Part shown: piece by piece, positions 51,218 to 61,260 of the stretch
Numbering within the stretch: the first letter of the stretch is position 1
Layout of the letters: the number at the start of each line of letters is the position of its first letter
Origin: JARRQJ01 sp963810615
GTDB taxonomy: Bacteria > Pseudomonadota > Gammaproteobacteria > DRLM01
Direction of reading: 5' to 3'
Assembly (NCBI GenBank): GCA_963810615.1
Contig: CAWEOA010000002.1
Location: forward strand, 821,635 to 885,634
Length of the DNA: 64,000 bases
Position numbers and translations under genes: made by a program
Notes under the pieces: model-generated
Told to the model about the DNA's origin: nothing
The model's input: only the letters and a program-made list of their open reading frames with translations
Database searches by the model: none

Positions 51218-53476
51218 TTATATTTTTTGGCAGAAAAATTTATACATTCCGGAAAATGTATCCGGGTGCAGGGTTTCAAACTGATCCCATAACAGGAGAT
51301 TTGTCGGATCATGCTCACCGGGAAATCGCTGATGCCACATATTCATGATTTTGGTATCGTTGAACATAAACCCCGAAAACTTCAAGTTTAACTCGTTAAT
51401 GCTTCTTTCGAGTTGCGGCAGGGTGAAGCGGTGCTCCTGATAATGAAACAGTAGATCGCGACACGCGCTCATGGTGTAAAAATCATAAGAGTTGTTGAAC
51501 GCATTGGAAAGAGCCGGAATTTCATTTCTCAAAATCCTCGCCCTGAAATCCCTAATATGCCTTTCGTCAGGCGAGATTTTTTCGCTTTCAATGATCCTGC
51601 GCGCAGCAACCACGCTCCTCCGCGCCTTCTCGCTGTATAAGCCTATCGACATCAATCCATCCTGGACGAGCAAGCCGGTCAACACCCGCCACCCTTTTAT
51701 CGGATCTTGCATATGATGCAATACGCCTTGGCATTCTATGATGTGGAATCGCGTATCCATCTGGGACAATTCCAGAATATCGGCCTGCTTGAAGCGGATG
51801 TTCTTGATATTGTGCTTCTCGGCCATGCGAATGGCATAGGCAAGGCTGCTCTTACTGATATCGACCGCCAATATTTCAGCATTGCTGTAGGACAGCGCTG
51901 CGAGAATAGCGTGCTTTCCCGTACCGCATCCGGCGACCAACACCTTGACCGGGCCATCCACAAATGGCGGCGGACTAAGGCTGGGCAGCAGGGATTTTAA
52001 ATGTTGTCTTGTATTTATTACCGACTTCTTAGTGATCGACAACCATCGCGGATAGGGGTTATCTTCATATTGGGACTGGACGAGCTGGGTGGTCCGATCG
52101 CGAATTGTGCCTATGGATTCAATCTTCGCTTTTATTTGCTGTTCCGCGAAGAAATTGAAGAGCGAATGTTCCGCATAGGCGCGAAACCGTTCCGACCAGT
52201 CGCTGAGCGGGTAAGCGGCCAGGCGCTCGCCGCAGGTCAGTGAGAATAGATTCTCATACATGCCTATTACGAAGAGCATGCATTCGAGCTGACTATCGGC
52301 AGACTGATTTGCGGCAACATGTCGCTCGACCTGCTGTTTCAAATTCGCCAGCCGGCTCTCCTCCTCCGCCCCTACGGCGAAGATATGCTCATTATTGAAA
52401 CATTGAAATGCCAGTACGGATATCACCCTCAACTCTTGAGTAGAAATATCTGTTATGCATTCGGCCTTGCAAAGCAGGGCGCGGCGCACTCTTATCAGCA
52501 GTGCCTCGATATCGGGGTCGACATTCACGACCTTCTCTATATAGAGACTGAATAGCTTATCTTTCGAAATAGAATCGATTACGTCCGGGATAAGCTCCTC
52601 TGCAGGATCCTCATAGCTCTGAATAGCGTATTTGTCTTTTAAGAGATGTGACGTAACCAGTGCCAGAGGCCGATAGTCGACCTCGTTTAGGAGCAGACAT
52701 TTTTGCAATTCCGCATCCAGCCACGGCTCATAGTCGGCCGATGGCATCCTTGCCAATACTTTGATGAAGGCACTGCGGGCTTCCTTGGGGCCGGGAATAC
52801 GCGCGACCGCCTGGCGGTAAAATCCGAAGTAGCGTGCTATTTGCTCGGGAGACTGGCACAGCTTGGCCAAATTGTTGAGGGCGGCCAAGTGTAGCGGATT
52901 CAGCTCCAGCGCCTGCGCATAGCTGCTGAATGCCTCATTGAAATCGTCCCGCTCCAGATAGACATTGCCCAAATTATTGTAAGCGTCGGCATACGTGGGC
53001 GCGAGATGGATGGCCTGCCGGTAGTTTGCTATCGCCTCGTCTTGTTTGCCCAGGGCATTCAATACATTACCGATATTCAAATGGACTATGGGGGAATCCG
53101 GTTTGATGCGCACCGCCGCTTGGTAATACTTGAGCGCTTCGTGGAGGTTTCCGCGGCGGGCATATACATGGCCCAGATTGACATAGGCATCGCCGTGTTC
53201 GGCGTGCAAGGCAAGTACGCGCCGGCAACACTCTTCCGCATCGTCAATTTGCCCGAGCTTCCCAGTAATGGTGCTCAGCATATACCAAGCATCCACATCC
53301 TCGGGACTGATGCCGACGATGTTGGAGTAGAGCTCCCTTGCCTCCTGAAGGCGATTGCCCTGCATCAAGGCCATGCCTTCGCTCTTCAGGGTAGCGATTT
53401 GTTCGTTGTCGCCCGGAATCAGAGGATATCTTTGCTCAGGTGTTGCCGCTTGTTTCTCGAGTAGAGAGTCCGTCAT
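51218..53476 (-). CDS. TPR-repeat protein fused to a SAM-dependent methyltransferase
   Basis: 752 aa. Residues about 30-210 are TPR repeats (AWYMLSTITGKLGQIDDAEE, AYVNLGHVYARRGNLHEALK, VHLNIGNVLNALGKQDEAIA, AYNNLGNVYLERDDFNEAFS). A helical middle (about 210-480) has no recognised domain. About 500-640 is a class I methyltransferase: VLVAGCGTGKHAILAA, AEILAVDISKSSLAYA, KQADILEL, and HIIECQGVLHHMQDP, DGLMSIGLY. The helical C-terminus is unassigned. The layout suggests a substrate captured by TPRs. Monocistronic and intact. Confidence 0.88.
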   Translation of the reverse strand: MTDSLLEKQAATPEQRYPLIPGDNEQIATLKSEGMALMQGNRLQEARELYSNIVGISPEDVDAWYMLSTITGKLGQIDDAEECCRRVLALHAEHGDAYVNLGHVYARRGNLHEALKYYQAAVRIKPDSPIVHLNIGNVLNALGKQDEAIANYRQAIHLAPTYADAYNNLGNVYLERDDFNEAFSSYAQALELNPLHLAALNNLAKLCQSPEQIARYFGFYRQAVARIPGPKEARSAFIKVLARMPSADYEPWLDAELQKCLLLNEVDYRPLALVTSHLLKDKYAIQSYEDPAEELIPDVIDSISKDKLFSLYIEKVVNVDPDIEALLIRVRRALLCKAECITDISTQELRVISVLAFQCFNNEHIFAVGAEEESRLANLKQQVERHVAANQSADSQLECMLFVIGMYENLFSLTCGERLAAYPLSDWSERFRAYAEHSLFNFFAEQQIKAKIESIGTIRDRTTQLVQSQYEDNPYPRWLSITKKSVINTRQHLKSLLPSLSPPPFVDGPVKVLVAGCGTGKHAILAALSYSNAEILAVDISKSSLAYAIRMAEKHNIKNIRFKQADILELSQMDTRFHIIECQGVLHHMQDPIKGWRVLTGLLVQDGLMSIGLYSEKARRSVVAARRIIESEKISPDERHIRDFRARILRNEIPALSNAFNNSYDFYTMSACRDLLFHYQEHRFTLPQLERSINELNLKFSGFMFNDTKIMNMWHQRFPGEHDPTNLLLWDQFETLHPDTFSGMYKFFCQKI

Positions 53477-53907
53477 TATGTAAATGCCCGCTGTCCTGTT
53501 TATTGTCTTTATGAGACATCAATCAATGGAATACGTTTCCCTTAAAATAGGCTAAGAACCTTAAATCTGAATTAATTTGCGGGTATCCGGCAAGGCTGTA
53601 AGCTTCGATAACGCCGTCGTATTACATTATTAATAAGATGCGTACAGGGAAGCGAAGCGTGAGTAGCCCCGATCAGCCGGGCGGCCGGGCCTTTTGCCGG
53701 AGTTGGCGCGTGTGAAGGCGAAGCGTGGAGGCACCAAACCGGCGGATGCCCGTATGGGAGCCATGGTAGGCCGCGCCAATAGCAGGCCGTGGTGAATGCA
53801 AGGTAAGGGCCGGCGCCGAAGGCGTCCATCATCGCCTGGCTACAAAAAATGGATCAGAAAAAAATATTGCTAATATTAGAAAGAATTCCTCTCTGAGCCG
53901 GGTTTTC
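53477..53907. other. Repeat-like intergenic stretch with a spurious ORF
   Basis: An 86-aa minus frame (53572-53832) rich in Pro, His, Ala and Trp (PTPAKGPAARLIGATHASLP) looks like translated repeat DNA rather than a protein. At the end a 45-nt segment (53862-53906) matches 61869-61913. No other gene. Confidence 0.5.
53862..53906. repeat. 45-nt dispersed repeat, copy 1
   Basis: 38 of 45 positions match 61869-61913 by eye, sharing CCTCTCTGA.CCGG.TTTT and AATATT near the start. It ends 2 nt before the cupin stop codon. Confidence 0.65.
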
Positions 53908-54390
53908 CTAGTAGGGTGAGCCGTCCTTATGCTCAAACATCCATTTCCCATCAGCAGCAAGAACGGCTTTAATGTCGTCGTCCGGATAGAACACCGCATC
54001 ACCGGGACTGCGATCACCGACCTCTAGATAGAGAACATCTTGATCGGATTGGTTAACGAGCTGGTGGGCATCGCCAGCACCTGCTTTGAAGCCCGCGCAC
54101 ATTCCGGGCGACAGCTGGATTTCACCCGAGTTTGTCACCAGTGTTGGGCATCCTTCAAGTATGTAAATGAACTCATCCTGAGTGGCATGAGCATGGCGAA
54201 GCGCGGAGACACCGCCTGGCGCCACCCGGGTAAGATTGACACCGAAGTTTGTGAGGCCAAAGAGATCGCCAAGCGGGCGTTTCTCCCGACCCCGCATCAT
54301 CGAAGCAAAGGGTTCGGGATAAATTGAAGGTTTTGTCCTCGGTTGTGCGTCGGCAGCGACTATAGCCAAAGTTTTATCGACCTTGTTCAA
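53908..54390 (-). CDS. Cupin-domain protein
   Basis: 160 aa. Cupin motif 1 with His66, His68 and Glu73 (LRHAHATQDEFIYILEG) and motif 2 with His near 108 (GDAHQLVNQS), so a metal site is likely. One barrel plus a C-terminal extension. Similar proteins have roles from sugar isomerases to dioxygenases; no specific function can be given. Starts 180 nt away from the opposite SAM methyltransferase end. Confidence 0.9.
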   Translation of the reverse strand: MNKVDKTLAIVAADAQPRTKPSIYPEPFASMMRGREKRPLGDLFGLTNFGVNLTRVAPGGVSALRHAHATQDEFIYILEGCPTLVTNSGEIQLSPGMCAGFKAGAGDAHQLVNQSDQDVLYLEVGDRSPGDAVFYPDDDIKAVLAADGKWMFEHKDGSPY

Positions 54391-54572
54391 TGTCCTTCCT
54401 CGTCACCTTTCACACTTCAAAATCAGGATTTTCAGGCAGACCTAAGAACCCTACCCCTTTAGTTCTCTTATAGAGAGGGTAGCTTTGCCTACGAGATTTC
54501 TACCGACGTAGGCGCAAAGTACCGCAGTGATAGTAAATTTATCCGGCTTTTCTATTCGAAGCATTGAATGTC

Positions 54573-55382
54573 TCACAGACGCCGGAAGACACCTCTGACA
54601 AGCCGGACCTGGCCCTCCTCAAGACTGCGTCGCGCGTTCCCAGCCTTTTGCGCGAGATCGTCGACGAACACCGCCAAGCCAAGCTTTCCCGGCGCGGAGG
54701 GCGTAGCGTTTGCGGCGGTCCTGCTCAAATGCTCGTCGCTGGTATCCTCAAAGAGTTCAGTGACGAACCCACTCTCGCCGAGGAGCGAGTGCATCTCTTC
54801 GGCGGAAACAAGACAGCTGTCGGCAGGGTCGGTGGCCCATGGCAGTGGAAAATAGGACGTAGCCGCTTCACCAGCGGCCATCTCCTGGAAGGAGAATCGG
54901 CCGCCCGGTTTGAGGACTCGGCAGACCTCCGCGTAGAGCTTCCTCTTATCCGCGATGTTCATGCCGACATTTTGCATCCAGACGGCATCGAACGAATCGT
55001 CGGGGAAAGGCAGTTCGAGCGCGCTGCCTTCGTGCACGTTGATTTGATCGTCAAGTCCGGTCAGCCGATTCAACAGTACCGCGCCGGTACAATAATCGGG
55101 CGATAACTCTACGCAGTCGACGCGACAACCGCACGACGAAGCAAGCAGCCGGGCGGAACCGGCCAAGCCGGCACCGATATCGAGCACGCGATCATCGCAA
55201 CCAATCTGTGCCAGCTCCAGCAATTCGAGCGACGCGCGCAAACCGCCCGTGTGAAAATGATCAAGCGCCCCCAATTCCTCCGGCGACAGGCCTTGCTCGG
55301 GATTCAATCCGGCCGCGCGGATGGCGGTCAGGATGCGCTCCTCAATGTCGCGGGCCGAGTAATGTGCGTCCAGACTAGCCAT
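54573..55382 (-). CDS. UbiE/glycine-sarcosine-type SAM methyltransferase
   Basis: 269 aa from the ATG at 55382 (GGAGGGG upstream; the frame opens at a TTG at 55388). N-terminal helices, then the SAM site VLDIGAGLAGSARLLA, DCVELSPDYCTGA, GSALELPFPDDSFDAVWMQN and CRVLKPGGRFSFQEM. YFPLPWATDP is a feature shared with sarcosine/dimethylglycine-type methyltransferases as I recall. A role in glycine betaine synthesis would fit an osmolyte-making organism but is only a guess. Confidence 0.85.
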   Translation of the reverse strand: MASLDAHYSARDIEERILTAIRAAGLNPEQGLSPEELGALDHFHTGGLRASLELLELAQIGCDDRVLDIGAGLAGSARLLASSCGCRVDCVELSPDYCTGAVLLNRLTGLDDQINVHEGSALELPFPDDSFDAVWMQNVGMNIADKRKLYAEVCRVLKPGGRFSFQEMAAGEAATSYFPLPWATDPADSCLVSAEEMHSLLGESGFVTELFEDTSDEHLSRTAANATPSAPGKLGLAVFVDDLAQKAGNARRSLEEGQVRLVRGVFRRL

Positions 55383-55553
55383 AAACAACCCCTCCTAAAA
55401 ACCGGTCCGCACCCTTATCCATCCAGGCAGCAGCGGCTCAGCACGTTGAGTAAAGGACAAGGGTAACAGTTTACAGATAGTCGGAACACCGACTGCGCCC
55501 TGAAGTCTTGGCCTCAACTGGAGGACGAAGTTCAAGTGCACGACGCCGATGCG

Positions 55554-56346
55554 TTATCCGAGTACGGCCGCCCGTACGATCAGAATCAGTCCTGCCCCGA
55601 CGGCGACGAGCCCCGGTGGCTCGGGCGATGCGTTCACCGGCCGGTGCGAGACGCTCGGCGGTGATCGCTGCCGTCACCACGACCATCACATTCGGGTCCA
55701 TGACACCGAGAACCAGAAGGATCGCCATCAGATTGGCACAGCAACGTCCGCAGTGAAGACCGAGGCGCAGGCCATGTCGCCAGGCACTGCCGGCGTCGGC
55801 CGACAAGGTGCGGCCACACCCGGGCGGCGCCCGGCAGCAGGCGAGGCGGCACGCTTTCCACGGGGTGAACTGGAGCACGCCGCTGATCAGGACGACCACG
55901 CCGACCGCAACCGGCGCGCTACGCTCCAGCTCCGGGTACCGCACCGCGACCGATGCCAGCGCGGCGCCCAGCGGATATGCGGCCATACCGAATACGATCC
56001 AGACGAAGAAGTAAGCCATGCCCACGAGTAGCGTCGGTAGACCGAGGCGTGTCCCGCCCAGTCTGCTCACGGCCTGACGGTAGCGCCACAGCATCGGTAC
56101 CAAGGGCGGCAGCATCATCGCCATCATCATCACGACCCACATGCAAAGGAACGACGCCGCAGCACCGACCCACGTCTGTCCGGGCATCCGCATCCATGCC
56201 ATCGACATCGTCCAGCCGCCGGGCATCGGCATCTCGCCCATCGCCGACATGGATGAGCACCAGATAATAGTTACAGCCGTGCTGACAGTGAAGATCGAGG
56301 CCAAGACGCCAAGAAAAATTGGCCGGGAGGCTCGCTCGAACGACAT
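55554..56346 (-). pseudogene. DUF2182 membrane protein, frameshifted at the C-terminus
   Basis: Start at the ATG at 56346 (MSFERASRPIF). DUF2182 hallmarks: MPMPGGW, WVVMMMAMMLPPLVPMLWRY, PWKACRLACCRAP, GSAWRHGLRLGLHCGRCC. The reading frame continues past the normal end to 55471 as an arginine-rich tail. A one-base shift near 55608-55620 restores VAVGAGLILIVRAAVLG and a TAA at 55554, the ending expected for the family. The frameshift removes the last hydrophobic helix, so the protein may be non-functional. Confidence 0.8.
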
Positions 56347-56378
56347 GTGTCGCGAGAACTCCCGACAAGAATCGCTCG

Positions 56379-57140
56379 TCACTTGTTGTACTCGTCGTGG
56401 CGGCGCCACCAAACGCCCGCCTCATTGCGTCCCTTGGGTGCGCGATCGAGCCACTGGTACATGCCCCATAGACCGTCCAGCCCGCGCGCATAGGTGGAAT
56501 AAGTGTGGTAGAGGACGCCGTCTTCCAGCGCGAACGTGCTCATGCCCGGCCTGTCGCGCGAGTACGTGGGCGCGTCGGTTCCGCATGAGGCCGCGAACTG
56601 GATGACGGGCTCAGGTACCGGCGTCGCGTCCATCGCGTGTCCGCCGCGTCGATAGTTGTATTCGATATCCCCCGTACGTTGTTGCTCCTCGGTGAACGAG
56701 ACGTTGAAGTCGAAATTGAAGTCGCCGCTCAGAGAGGACGCCCATGGGAAGGTCCATCCCATGCGCCGCTTGTACGCCTGCAGCTTCGCCAGTGGCGCAC
56801 GCGACACCGCCGTCAGCATGACGTCGTGGTTCGCCAGGTGGACGGCGAAACCATCGAAACCGTCCGCAATCGCCGAGCAGGACGGACAACCCGCCGCGTA
56901 ATCCGGCCCGAACATGAAGTGATAGACGAGGAGCTGCGAGCGCCCTTGGAAAAGATCCGTCAGCACGGCCTTCCCTTCGTCGGTCTCGAATCGGTACGTC
57001 TTATCGACCCGCACCCACGGCAACGCCTGCCGCTGTCGTGCCAGTTCGTCGCTGCGCCGAGTCAGTTCCTTCTCCGCCTCGAGCAATTCGAGCCGTGCGG
57101 CGAGCCAGTCTTTACGTGTTCCGGTCATGTGCTTGGACAT
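56379..57140 (-). CDS. DUF899 (thioredoxin-fold) protein
   Basis: 253 aa, intact. Family features: WLAARLELLEAEKELTRRSDELARQRQ, FMFGPDYAAGCPSCSAIADGFDG (Cys pair in a CxxC site), HLANHDVMLTAVSRAPL, and the C-terminal VLYHTYSTYARGLDGLWGMYQWLD. DUF899 proteins have a thioredoxin-like fold and unknown function. Same strand and 32 nt upstream of the DUF2182 gene, so possibly co-transcribed; GC-rich like its neighbours. Confidence 0.94.
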   Translation of the reverse strand: MSKHMTGTRKDWLAARLELLEAEKELTRRSDELARQRQALPWVRVDKTYRFETDEGKAVLTDLFQGRSQLLVYHFMFGPDYAAGCPSCSAIADGFDGFAVHLANHDVMLTAVSRAPLAKLQAYKRRMGWTFPWASSLSGDFNFDFNVSFTEEQQRTGDIEYNYRRGGHAMDATPVPEPVIQFAASCGTDAPTYSRDRPGMSTFALEDGVLYHTYSTYARGLDGLWGMYQWLDRAPKGRNEAGVWWRRHDEYNK

Positions 57141-57228
57141 CGTTATTCTCCTCTGGTGGTTGGTAATCGTGAGCTATACTAGGCGCCGGTAATCGCACGG
57201 TGGGAGTTACAAGTGTGACGGGATTCCG

Positions 57229-58450
57229 ATGGATTCGCTGATCACCGCCGCGGCGCGCGCACTCGCGGCGGGCGATCCCCTCGGGGCACTGAACCGCGTC
57301 GCCCTGCGCGACGACCCGCCGGCTCTCGCGCTTCGCGGCATCGCGATGGCGCAGCTCGGCGATCTCGTTCGGGCAAAGGTATTACTGCGAAGGGCGGCGC
57401 GCGCCTTCGGCCCGAAGGAGGCCGTGGCACGCGCGCGGTGCGTCGTCGCCGAAGCCGAGATCGCACTCGTCTCGCGCGACTTGGGTTGGACCGCGAAGGC
57501 CCTCGCCGCGGCGCGGGCGACGCTCGAAGCGCACGGCGACCGCATCAATGCCGCGCACGCCCGCTATCTCGAGGCCCGGCGCCTGCTCCTGATCGGTCGC
57601 ATCGACGAAGCCGAGCATACGCTCGCGCGGATCGACTCCACATCCCTGCCCTCCCGCGTTGAAGACCGCCCGCGAACTGGTGGTCGCGGGGATCGCGATT
57701 CGCCGTCTCCGAATTAAGGCGGCGCGCGCCGCGCTCGCAAGTGCCAGGCGCACGGCGCAGCAGGCACGCATCCCTGCGCTGACGGCGGAGGTCGATAGTG
57801 CATATCTGGTTCTGAACACGCCCGCTGCACGTCTGACCGCGCATGGCGAAGAACGATTCCTCCTGCTCGAGGAAGTCGAAGCCTTGCTGGCGTCGAAAGC
57901 GTTTATCGTGGATGCCTGCCGTCTCGTCGTACGCGACCAGGGCAGGGTGGTTTCCCTCGCCAAGCGTCCGGTATTATTCGCGCTCACACATGCGCTGGGC
58001 GAGGCGTGGCCGGGTGACGTGGCCAGGGAAACGCTCATCGCGCACGCATTCAGAACGAAGCACGCCGATGAATCGCATCGCGCACGCTTGCGAGTTGAAA
58101 TAGGGCGGCTGCGCACGGCGCTGCGGACGCTGGCCGACGTAAGCGCGACAAAGCGGGGTTTTGTGCTGGCGCCGCGCCGCGCACGCAAGGTCGTCGTGCT
58201 GGCGCAGCCCGTTGAAGAGCAGCATGCGGCGTTACTCGCCTTCCTCGCCGACGGCGAATCGTGGTCGAGCTCGGCCCTTGCGCTCGCGCTCGGAACGAGC
58301 CAGCGCACCGTGCAGCGGGCGCTCGACTCGCTCGCGGCGACCGGCAAGGTGCAGTCGTTCGGTCGCGGGCGGGCGCGTCGTTGGATAACCCCGCCCGTGC
58401 CGGGATTCACGACAAGCTTGTTACTCCCCGCTCCCCTGCCGATTGGCTAG
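57229..58450 (+). pseudogene. HTH transcriptional regulator, frameshifted near 57,650
   Basis: Two frames join into one protein of about 406 aa: residues 1-140 from 57229 and the remainder in the +1 frame ending at 58450. The shift lies around 57640-57660 in the C-rich CCTGCCCTCCCGCG. The second part contains a helix-turn-helix SSALALALGTSQRTVQRAL near the end and a conserved DESHRARLRVEIGRLR segment. It resembles regulators of Burkholderia-type genomes located beside DUF899 genes, as I recall. Probably non-functional unless the shift is an error. Confidence 0.8.
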
Positions 58451-58459
58451 AATAGAAGC

Positions 58460-59096
58460 ATGAAACGATCAAACGCCGATATCACCCATGAATATGGCCC
58501 CTTTCCGGGTGCTGACGCCGTGCATGGCGTCACCTATGACGGCCAGAAACGTCTGGTTCGCGTCTGGAGATAAACTGAACACCTTCGATCCTTCGAGCGG
58601 GAAGATGCTGCGCTCTCTCGACGTCACCGCGCATGCGGGTACGGCCTATGACGGCCGGCACCTGTTTCAGATCGCCGAGGGCCACATTCAGAAGATCGAT
58701 CCGGTGACAGGGCAGGTGCTCGCCACGATCCCGGCGCCCGGCGGCGGCGGTGATTCGGGGCTGACATGGGCCGAAGGGACGCTCTGGGTTGGGCAGTATC
58801 GCGATCGGAAGATCCATCAAATCGATCCCCAGACAGGGGCGATTCTTCGCACCATCGAGTCCAACCGCTTCGTCACCGGGGTCACCTGGATCGACGGAGA
58901 GTTCTGGCACGGCACCTGGGAGGGTGACGAGAGCGATTTGAGGCGAATCGATCCTCAAACGGGCGAGGTCCTGGAGAAACTCGACATGCCGCCCGGCGTG
59001 AACGTTTCGGGGCTCGAGTCCGACGGCGGCGATCAGTTCTTCTGCGGAGGAGGGCCGAGCGGGAAGGTGAGGGCCGTTCGCCGGCCCAAAAAATAA
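58460..59096 (+). pseudogene. Beta-propeller (YncE/glutamine cyclotransferase-like) protein, frameshifted
   Basis: An intact 5' part starts at the ATG at 58460 (MKRSNADITHEYGPFPG). One extra A in the run at 58547-58549 shifts it to a stop. Removing that base joins VTYDGQ to NVWFASGDKLNTFDP, and the frame then runs to 59096 with repeats of KIDPVTGQVLATI, QIDPQTGAILRTI, RIDPQTGEVLEKL. A frameshift in a homopolymer could be an assembly error. About 10 nt after the HTH gene. Confidence 0.8.
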
Positions 59097-59114
59097 ACAA
59101 GTTTGGTGATACGG

Positions 59115-59759
59115 TTAAACGGGATTGGGTAGTTTGATTTTTTCACCCGGACGCGATTCCGGGATAGTCGGATGTGCTTCATAATAAGCCCTGACCTTGT
59201 CGATATGTTCAGAGAGGTGTTTTGCTTCATTGAAATCGATAGGAAGATCGAATGTTCGGGCGACGTTGATCGCCTGTTCCACGCAATACTCCGGCAGGCC
59301 GACCAGCGTATCGACGGTCTTGTCACTCAGCCCTAACAACTGTTCCGGATTCATGATCGTGTCCGAAAGCAGTTGGCAGGTATTACCATAGCCCACCATG
59401 TATACCACCTCAGTTTCCGCGTTGGTCTTCTGCTCGTCGGTCAGGTGTGCCGGTTTGTCGAGGCCGACTTTCGCCCGCCATACTTTAATGCGCTGCTCTT
59501 TGTTGGAGACATTGATATCCATTGCGGCGAAGAAACTCTGCGCAAATTCCAGGGACTGTCCATACATTTCCTGCAGGCAGTAACTTTGTCCCTTCCGGGT
59601 CAGCATATTGAAATCGGCGCACACCATGGAAAGAAAACTGTCTTTCTGGGCCTGGGTTCGATGAACGACGCCGCCCGCACTGGCCGGAAGGATTGAGGCA
59701 AGCAATGTTGAGAACACCAGCATCACAGACGCCAGCGATATTTTTATGAATGGCTTCAA
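59115..59759 (-). CDS. Secreted protein of unknown function
   Basis: 214 aa. Signal peptide about 1-29 (ILPASAGG). The mature part is helical with four Cys residues (MVCADF, SYCLQEM, TCQLLS, EYCVEQ) that could form two disulfides, and a Pro-rich C-terminus. I do not recognise a family. AT-richer than the GC-rich block before it. Confidence 0.7.
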   Translation of the reverse strand: MKPFIKISLASVMLVFSTLLASILPASAGGVVHRTQAQKDSFLSMVCADFNMLTRKGQSYCLQEMYGQSLEFAQSFFAAMDINVSNKEQRIKVWRAKVGLDKPAHLTDEQKTNAETEVVYMVGYGNTCQLLSDTIMNPEQLLGLSDKTVDTLVGLPEYCVEQAINVARTFDLPIDFNEAKHLSEHIDKVRAYYEAHPTIPESRPGEKIKLPNPV

Positions 59760-60020
59760 TGGTTTTCCTTCCTTAGAATTTCTTATATATGTTTAGCTCC
59801 TTGGTCCTTGTTGTATATTGACTAACTTATCTGGTAAAGACTAATAAACAGCATTAATTTCGAGCAATCACCTCAATGTTTATCGTCATCATTTTGCTGG
59901 TTCTTTAGGATATCGTCATTGATCAGTAAGAATAGCCATCGATCCTAATTAGAAACGATGATTCATTTCCCGATTTTCAATTGGGGCTGGGTTTTCCGTT
60001 GACGCCTAATGCATCGATCT
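59760..60020. other. AT-rich gap
   Basis: No gene supported. AT-rich with several short A/T runs, so a promoter for the secreted-protein gene (minus strand) is likely. Confidence 0.35.
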
Positions 60021-60575
60021 TCAGCGATAGACGCTTGCGGCGCCTTCAGGGTAGTTATACGCGATTCTTGCTTTGGACAGAACCTCGATCCATTCTTGAC
60101 GCAACTCATCCGGCATATCATACTTTTTCATGGTAAATTTAAGAATGAAATTGTTGTATTTTCCGAAGAAGATCTTTGCAATTTCATGCTGATCGGGCCA
60201 TCCCAGGCACGGCCGAGCATGCCATTCATACAAAATAGAAGTTTCATTTTTTGCTATAACATTCCATTTCGTAACGTGCGGACATTCCTTTTCTCGAGTT
60301 TCAATCATCCCCTTGAGCGCTGATTCTGGAGCTGGTTTACCTTCTGCTGGCTCGAGATTCATAATCGTGACCAGCTCCTTCCAATTGTTAATGTCGTCGC
60401 CTTTTCGAATTAGTTCCGTTAGCGCCAGACGGTTCGGGACCACTTTTTGATATCCAATCTTCCATGGTGGTTGACCAGGATGTGAGGCGAGTGAGTACTG
60501 AAGATATTCATGTTCGACCTGAGTGGTTGCGCAGGCCGATATAAACAAGCAGAAAATAGCAAGGTTTTTTCGCAT
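60021..60575 (-). CDS. Lipoprotein of unknown function
   Basis: 184 aa from the ATG at 60575; the frame is open to 60707 but that part lies in a repeat. Lipobox I12-S13-A14-C15 (FISAC) follows a short hydrophobic segment. The mature part is a soluble mixed alpha/beta protein with two further Cys (ECPHVTKW, RPCLGW). Family not recognised. Confidence 0.7.
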   Translation of the reverse strand: MRKNLAIFCLFISACATTQVEHEYLQYSLASHPGQPPWKIGYQKVVPNRLALTELIRKGDDINNWKELVTIMNLEPAEGKPAPESALKGMIETREKECPHVTKWNVIAKNETSILYEWHARPCLGWPDQHEIAKIFFGKYNNFILKFTMKKYDMPDELRQEWIEVLSKARIAYNYPEGAASVYR

Positions 60576-60665
60576 AAACATGTGGAACCAGCTGACTAAA
60601 TGTTGATGTTCAGCATAAGTTATGTAAGCGATGGGGACAAATTTATTTTCACCAAGTACTTCCGT

Positions 60666-60704
60666 CACCTGGAGGCCGATAAATAGATCTGCCCCGATTT
60701 TTTT
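60666..60704. repeat. REP-like direct repeat, copy 1
   Basis: CACCTGGAGGCCGATAAATA plus ATCTG, CCCC and a T-run. Same as 61935-61972 with two mismatches and one gap. Reading the other strand gives the GGGACAGATTTATTT pattern common near REP-associated transposases, but no transposase is present. Confidence 0.75.
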
Positions 60705-60731
60705 CACCTGAAGTGCAGCGTAGATCGGTCC

Positions 60732-61175
60732 CTAGGAATCATCTGTTATAGAGTGACCTTCGCATTCAACAATAGGCAACAATCTCGAATCGACAATGGC
60801 CGCAGTTCTATGACCGATACCAGCCAGGTAATCGGCATTCGTAGCAAACCCCATAAAACTGGCAAGCGAACTTTGTTTTACGAGCATGACGACATCCCAC
60901 TGTTCGACTTCGGGGCCGATAAAGAACTGTCCACCACTACCGAGCAATAATAGCTCCCCGCCGCTTTTCTTTAAGAATGGCATTGTGTGATCAATATATT
61001 TTTGAAAGGCTTCCCGGCCGGTAATAGGCTTTTCCGGTTTCAACTCTGGATTAGCTGAATAATCCGCCGTCTCTTTGAAACGCAGCATATTGAGCATTAC
61101 AACAGCCCCAGTAATATTTCGTCTAAAAAGGGCAGCTCCCGATTTCTGGGTCGGCTCTAAAAATATTCTTTCCAT
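60732..61175 (-). CDS. DUF1330-like protein
   Basis: 147 aa, ATG at 61175 with AGGTAG about 8 nt upstream. GAVVMLNMLRFKETADYS opens a ferredoxin-like fold with AFQKYIDHTMPFLKKSGGELLLLG and EQWDVVMLVKQSSLASFMGFATNADY, as in DUF1330 family proteins. A stand-alone small soluble protein of unknown function. Confidence 0.75.
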   Translation of the reverse strand: MERIFLEPTQKSGAALFRRNITGAVVMLNMLRFKETADYSANPELKPEKPITGREAFQKYIDHTMPFLKKSGGELLLLGSGGQFFIGPEVEQWDVVMLVKQSSLASFMGFATNADYLAGIGHRTAAIVDSRLLPIVECEGHSITDDS

Positions 61176-61260
61176 TTACATCTACCTTTATTAATCCTAA
61201 ACGGCCTGTGTATGAAATATCACGCTCTCAATGTGGGGGCAAGGTATACGATAACCAAAA

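Noticed and set aside
53572..53832. 86-aa minus-strand ORF
   Set aside because: Composition and Pro/His/Trp runs suggest translated repeat DNA; no RBS and no domain.
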